DNA of 64,000 nt from Paractinoplanes ferrugineus. GTDB lineage: Bacteria > Actinomycetota > Actinomycetes > Mycobacteriales > Micromonosporaceae. The notes beneath the pieces were generated by a model, which saw only the letters and a list, made by a program, of their open reading frames with translations, was not told where the DNA came from and searched no databases. The stretch is from assembly GCF_016862195.1 (NCBI RefSeq), contig NZ_BOMM01000070.1:1-64000 (forward strand), given 5' to 3'. Position numbers and translations under genes: made by a program. Of the stretch, positions 62,461 to 64,000 are shown piece after piece. Every line of letters starts with the position of its first letter. The first letter of the stretch is position 1.

Positions 62461-64000
62461 TGCGGACGGCAGAGATCAAGCGGCGATTCCTGGCGCACTT
62501 CGAGACCCACGGGCACACCGTCGTGCCGAGTGCCCCGTTGCCGGCCGTCGACGACCCCAACCTGTTGTTCGTCGCGGCCGGGATGGTGCAGTTCGTCCCG
62601 TACTTCCTCGGCCACCGCACGCCGCCCTACCGGACGGCCACCTCGGTGCAGAAGTGCATCCGCACACCGGACATCGACGAGGTCGGCAAGACCTCGCGGC
62701 ACGGCACGTTCTTCCAGATGAACGGCAACTTCTCGTTCGGCGACTACTTCAAAGAAGGCGCGATCAAGCTCGCCTGGGAGCTGTCGACCACGTCGCCGGC
62801 CGAGGGCGGCTACGGGCTGGACCCGGAGCGGATCTGGGCGACGGTCTACCTCGACGATGACGAGGCGTACGACCTGTGGCTCAGGACCGGCGTGCCGGTG
62901 GAACGGATCGTGCGGCGCGGCCGCAGCGACAACTTCTGGTCGATGGGCATTCCCGGCCCGGCCGGGCCGTGCTCGGAGCTCTACTACGACCGCGGTCCCG
63001 GCTACGGCGCGCCCGGCGGGCCGGAGGTGGACGAGGACCGCTACCTGGAGTTCTGGAATCTCGTCTTCATGCAGAACGAGATCGCCGACGTCGCGTCGAA
63101 AGAGGACTTCCGGATCGTCGGGGAACTGCCGGCCAAGAACATCGACACCGGCATGGGCCTGGAACGGATGGCCTCGATCCTGCAGGGCGTCGACAATCTC
63201 TACGAGATCGACGAGGTCCGCCCGATCCTGGCCCGGGCGGCCGAGCTGACCGGCAAGCAGTACGGCGCGCGTTCCGGGCCCGCCGCCTCGCAGAGCCACC
63301 CCGACGACGTGCGGCTGCGGGTCGTCGCCGACCACGTGCGGACCGCGCTGATGCTGATCGGCGACGGCGTCACGCCGTCCAACGAGGGCCGCGGCTACGT
63401 GCTGCGCCGGATCGTGCGCCGCGCCATCCGCTCGATGCGGCTGCTCGGCTGGCACGACACGGCCCTGCCGGAGCTGCTACCCGTCGCCCGCGACTGCATG
63501 GCCCCGTCGTACCCGGAACTCGCCACCGACTTCGACCGGATCGCCTCCTCCGCGTACGGCGAGGAAGAGACGTTCCTCGGCACGCTACGTGCCGGCACGA
63601 CCATCCTGGACACCGCTATCGCCGAGACCAAGCAGGCCGGCCGCTCCGCGCTGTCCGGAGCCCAGGCGTTCCAGCTGCACGACACGTACGGCTTCCCGAT
63701 CGACCTGACCCTGGAGATCGCCGACGAGCAGGGTCTGGACGTGGACGCCGACGGCTTCCGGGCGCTGATGGCCGAGCAGCGCGCCCGGGCCAAGGCCGAC
63801 GCGAAGGCCCGCAAGACCGGTCACGCGGATCTGTCGGCCTACCGGGCGGTGCTCGACGGCCACGGGCCCACCGACTGGCTGGCCCACGAGACCCTGGAAA
63901 CCGCGTCGAAGGTGCTCGCGATCTGGGCCGGCGGCGTGCCCGCCGGACATGCCGGCGCCGGTGACATCGTCACGGTCGCGCTGGACCGCACCCCGTTCTA
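62461..64000 (+). CDS. alaS: Alanyl-tRNA synthetase (3' end cut by window)
   Basis: First 513 residues. AAGGGG lies eight bases before the ATG. The class II core is intact: MRTAEIKRRFLAHFETHGHTVVPSA, RTATSVQKCIRTPDIDEVGKTSRH, FFQMNGNFSFGDYFKE (motif 2), NIDTGMGLERMAS (motif 3), and the helical tRNA-binding part RGYVLRRIVRRAIR. Charges tRNA-Ala and normally also edits, in the missing C-terminal part. Its place next to def with a Nur-like promoter, rather than in the usual ruvX-linked locus, hints at a second copy. Confidence 0.93.

Noticed and set aside
1..64000. CRISPR arrays, IS elements with terminal repeats, rRNA operons
   Set aside because: No regularly spaced repeats, no transposase gene and no rRNA-like stretch were found by reading; small repeats listed are isolated.

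Overview
The window is high-GC DNA with GTG starts, tightly overlapping genes, an Lsr2 nucleoid protein, Fur/Nur-type regulators and cobalamin riboswitches. This suggests a filamentous actinomycete, plausibly Micromonosporaceae (an inference from gene style, not from a marker gene). It has two halves. Positions 1-33,200 are an accessory, defence-rich region. It opens with the end of a type III Wadjet system: jetC, cut by the window edge, and jetD. Next come two phosphotransferase-fold genes, a Nudix hydrolase, a Toprim-domain protein, two secreted Cys-containing proteins around an MFS transporter, a decayed copy of that transporter's tail, and a lipoprotein. Two very large STAND NTPases follow: a nuclease-NACHT-repeat protein of 1732 aa and an NTPase-TPR protein of about 1350 aa. 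Then come an excisionase-like HTH, a nuclease remnant and a complete Hachiman system (hamA-hamB). A damaged nuclease-like gene, lsr2, a CxxC membrane protein, a tyrosine integrase and another HTH protein close the half. Integrase, small HTH proteins, Lsr2 and remnants fit a horizontally acquired island.

Positions 33,300-64,000 are a cobalt/nickel/cobalamin and metalloenzyme region. A cobalamin riboswitch heads a BtuFCD-like importer plus a CbiX-ferredoxin protein. Divergently, an NikABCDE-like importer with an acetyltransferase carries a Nur-type operator. Further cobalamin riboswitches precede a MerR/B12-domain regulator, metE, nrdAB (with an Mrr-like third gene) and, unexpectedly, an acyl-CoA thioesterase. 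A CbiM-CbiN pair, a Fur-family gene, a GNAT, a FecCD-type importer with a methyltransferase, an Fe/Mn superoxide dismutase, a tsaD-ureG pair, a second Fur-family gene, peptide deformylase and alanyl-tRNA synthetase (cut by the right edge) complete it.

The main discovery-level signal is a repeated 17-bp palindrome, TTGC-N9-GCAA. It has four exact and three one-mismatch copies, nearly all in control regions of these metal genes, and it matches the Nur (nickel-responsive Fur) operator known from Streptomyces. It appears to tie nickel/cobalt import, SOD choice and a set of translation/tRNA enzymes (tsaD, def, alaS) to metal status, next to five cobalamin riboswitches. No rRNA, tRNA or CRISPR array was seen.
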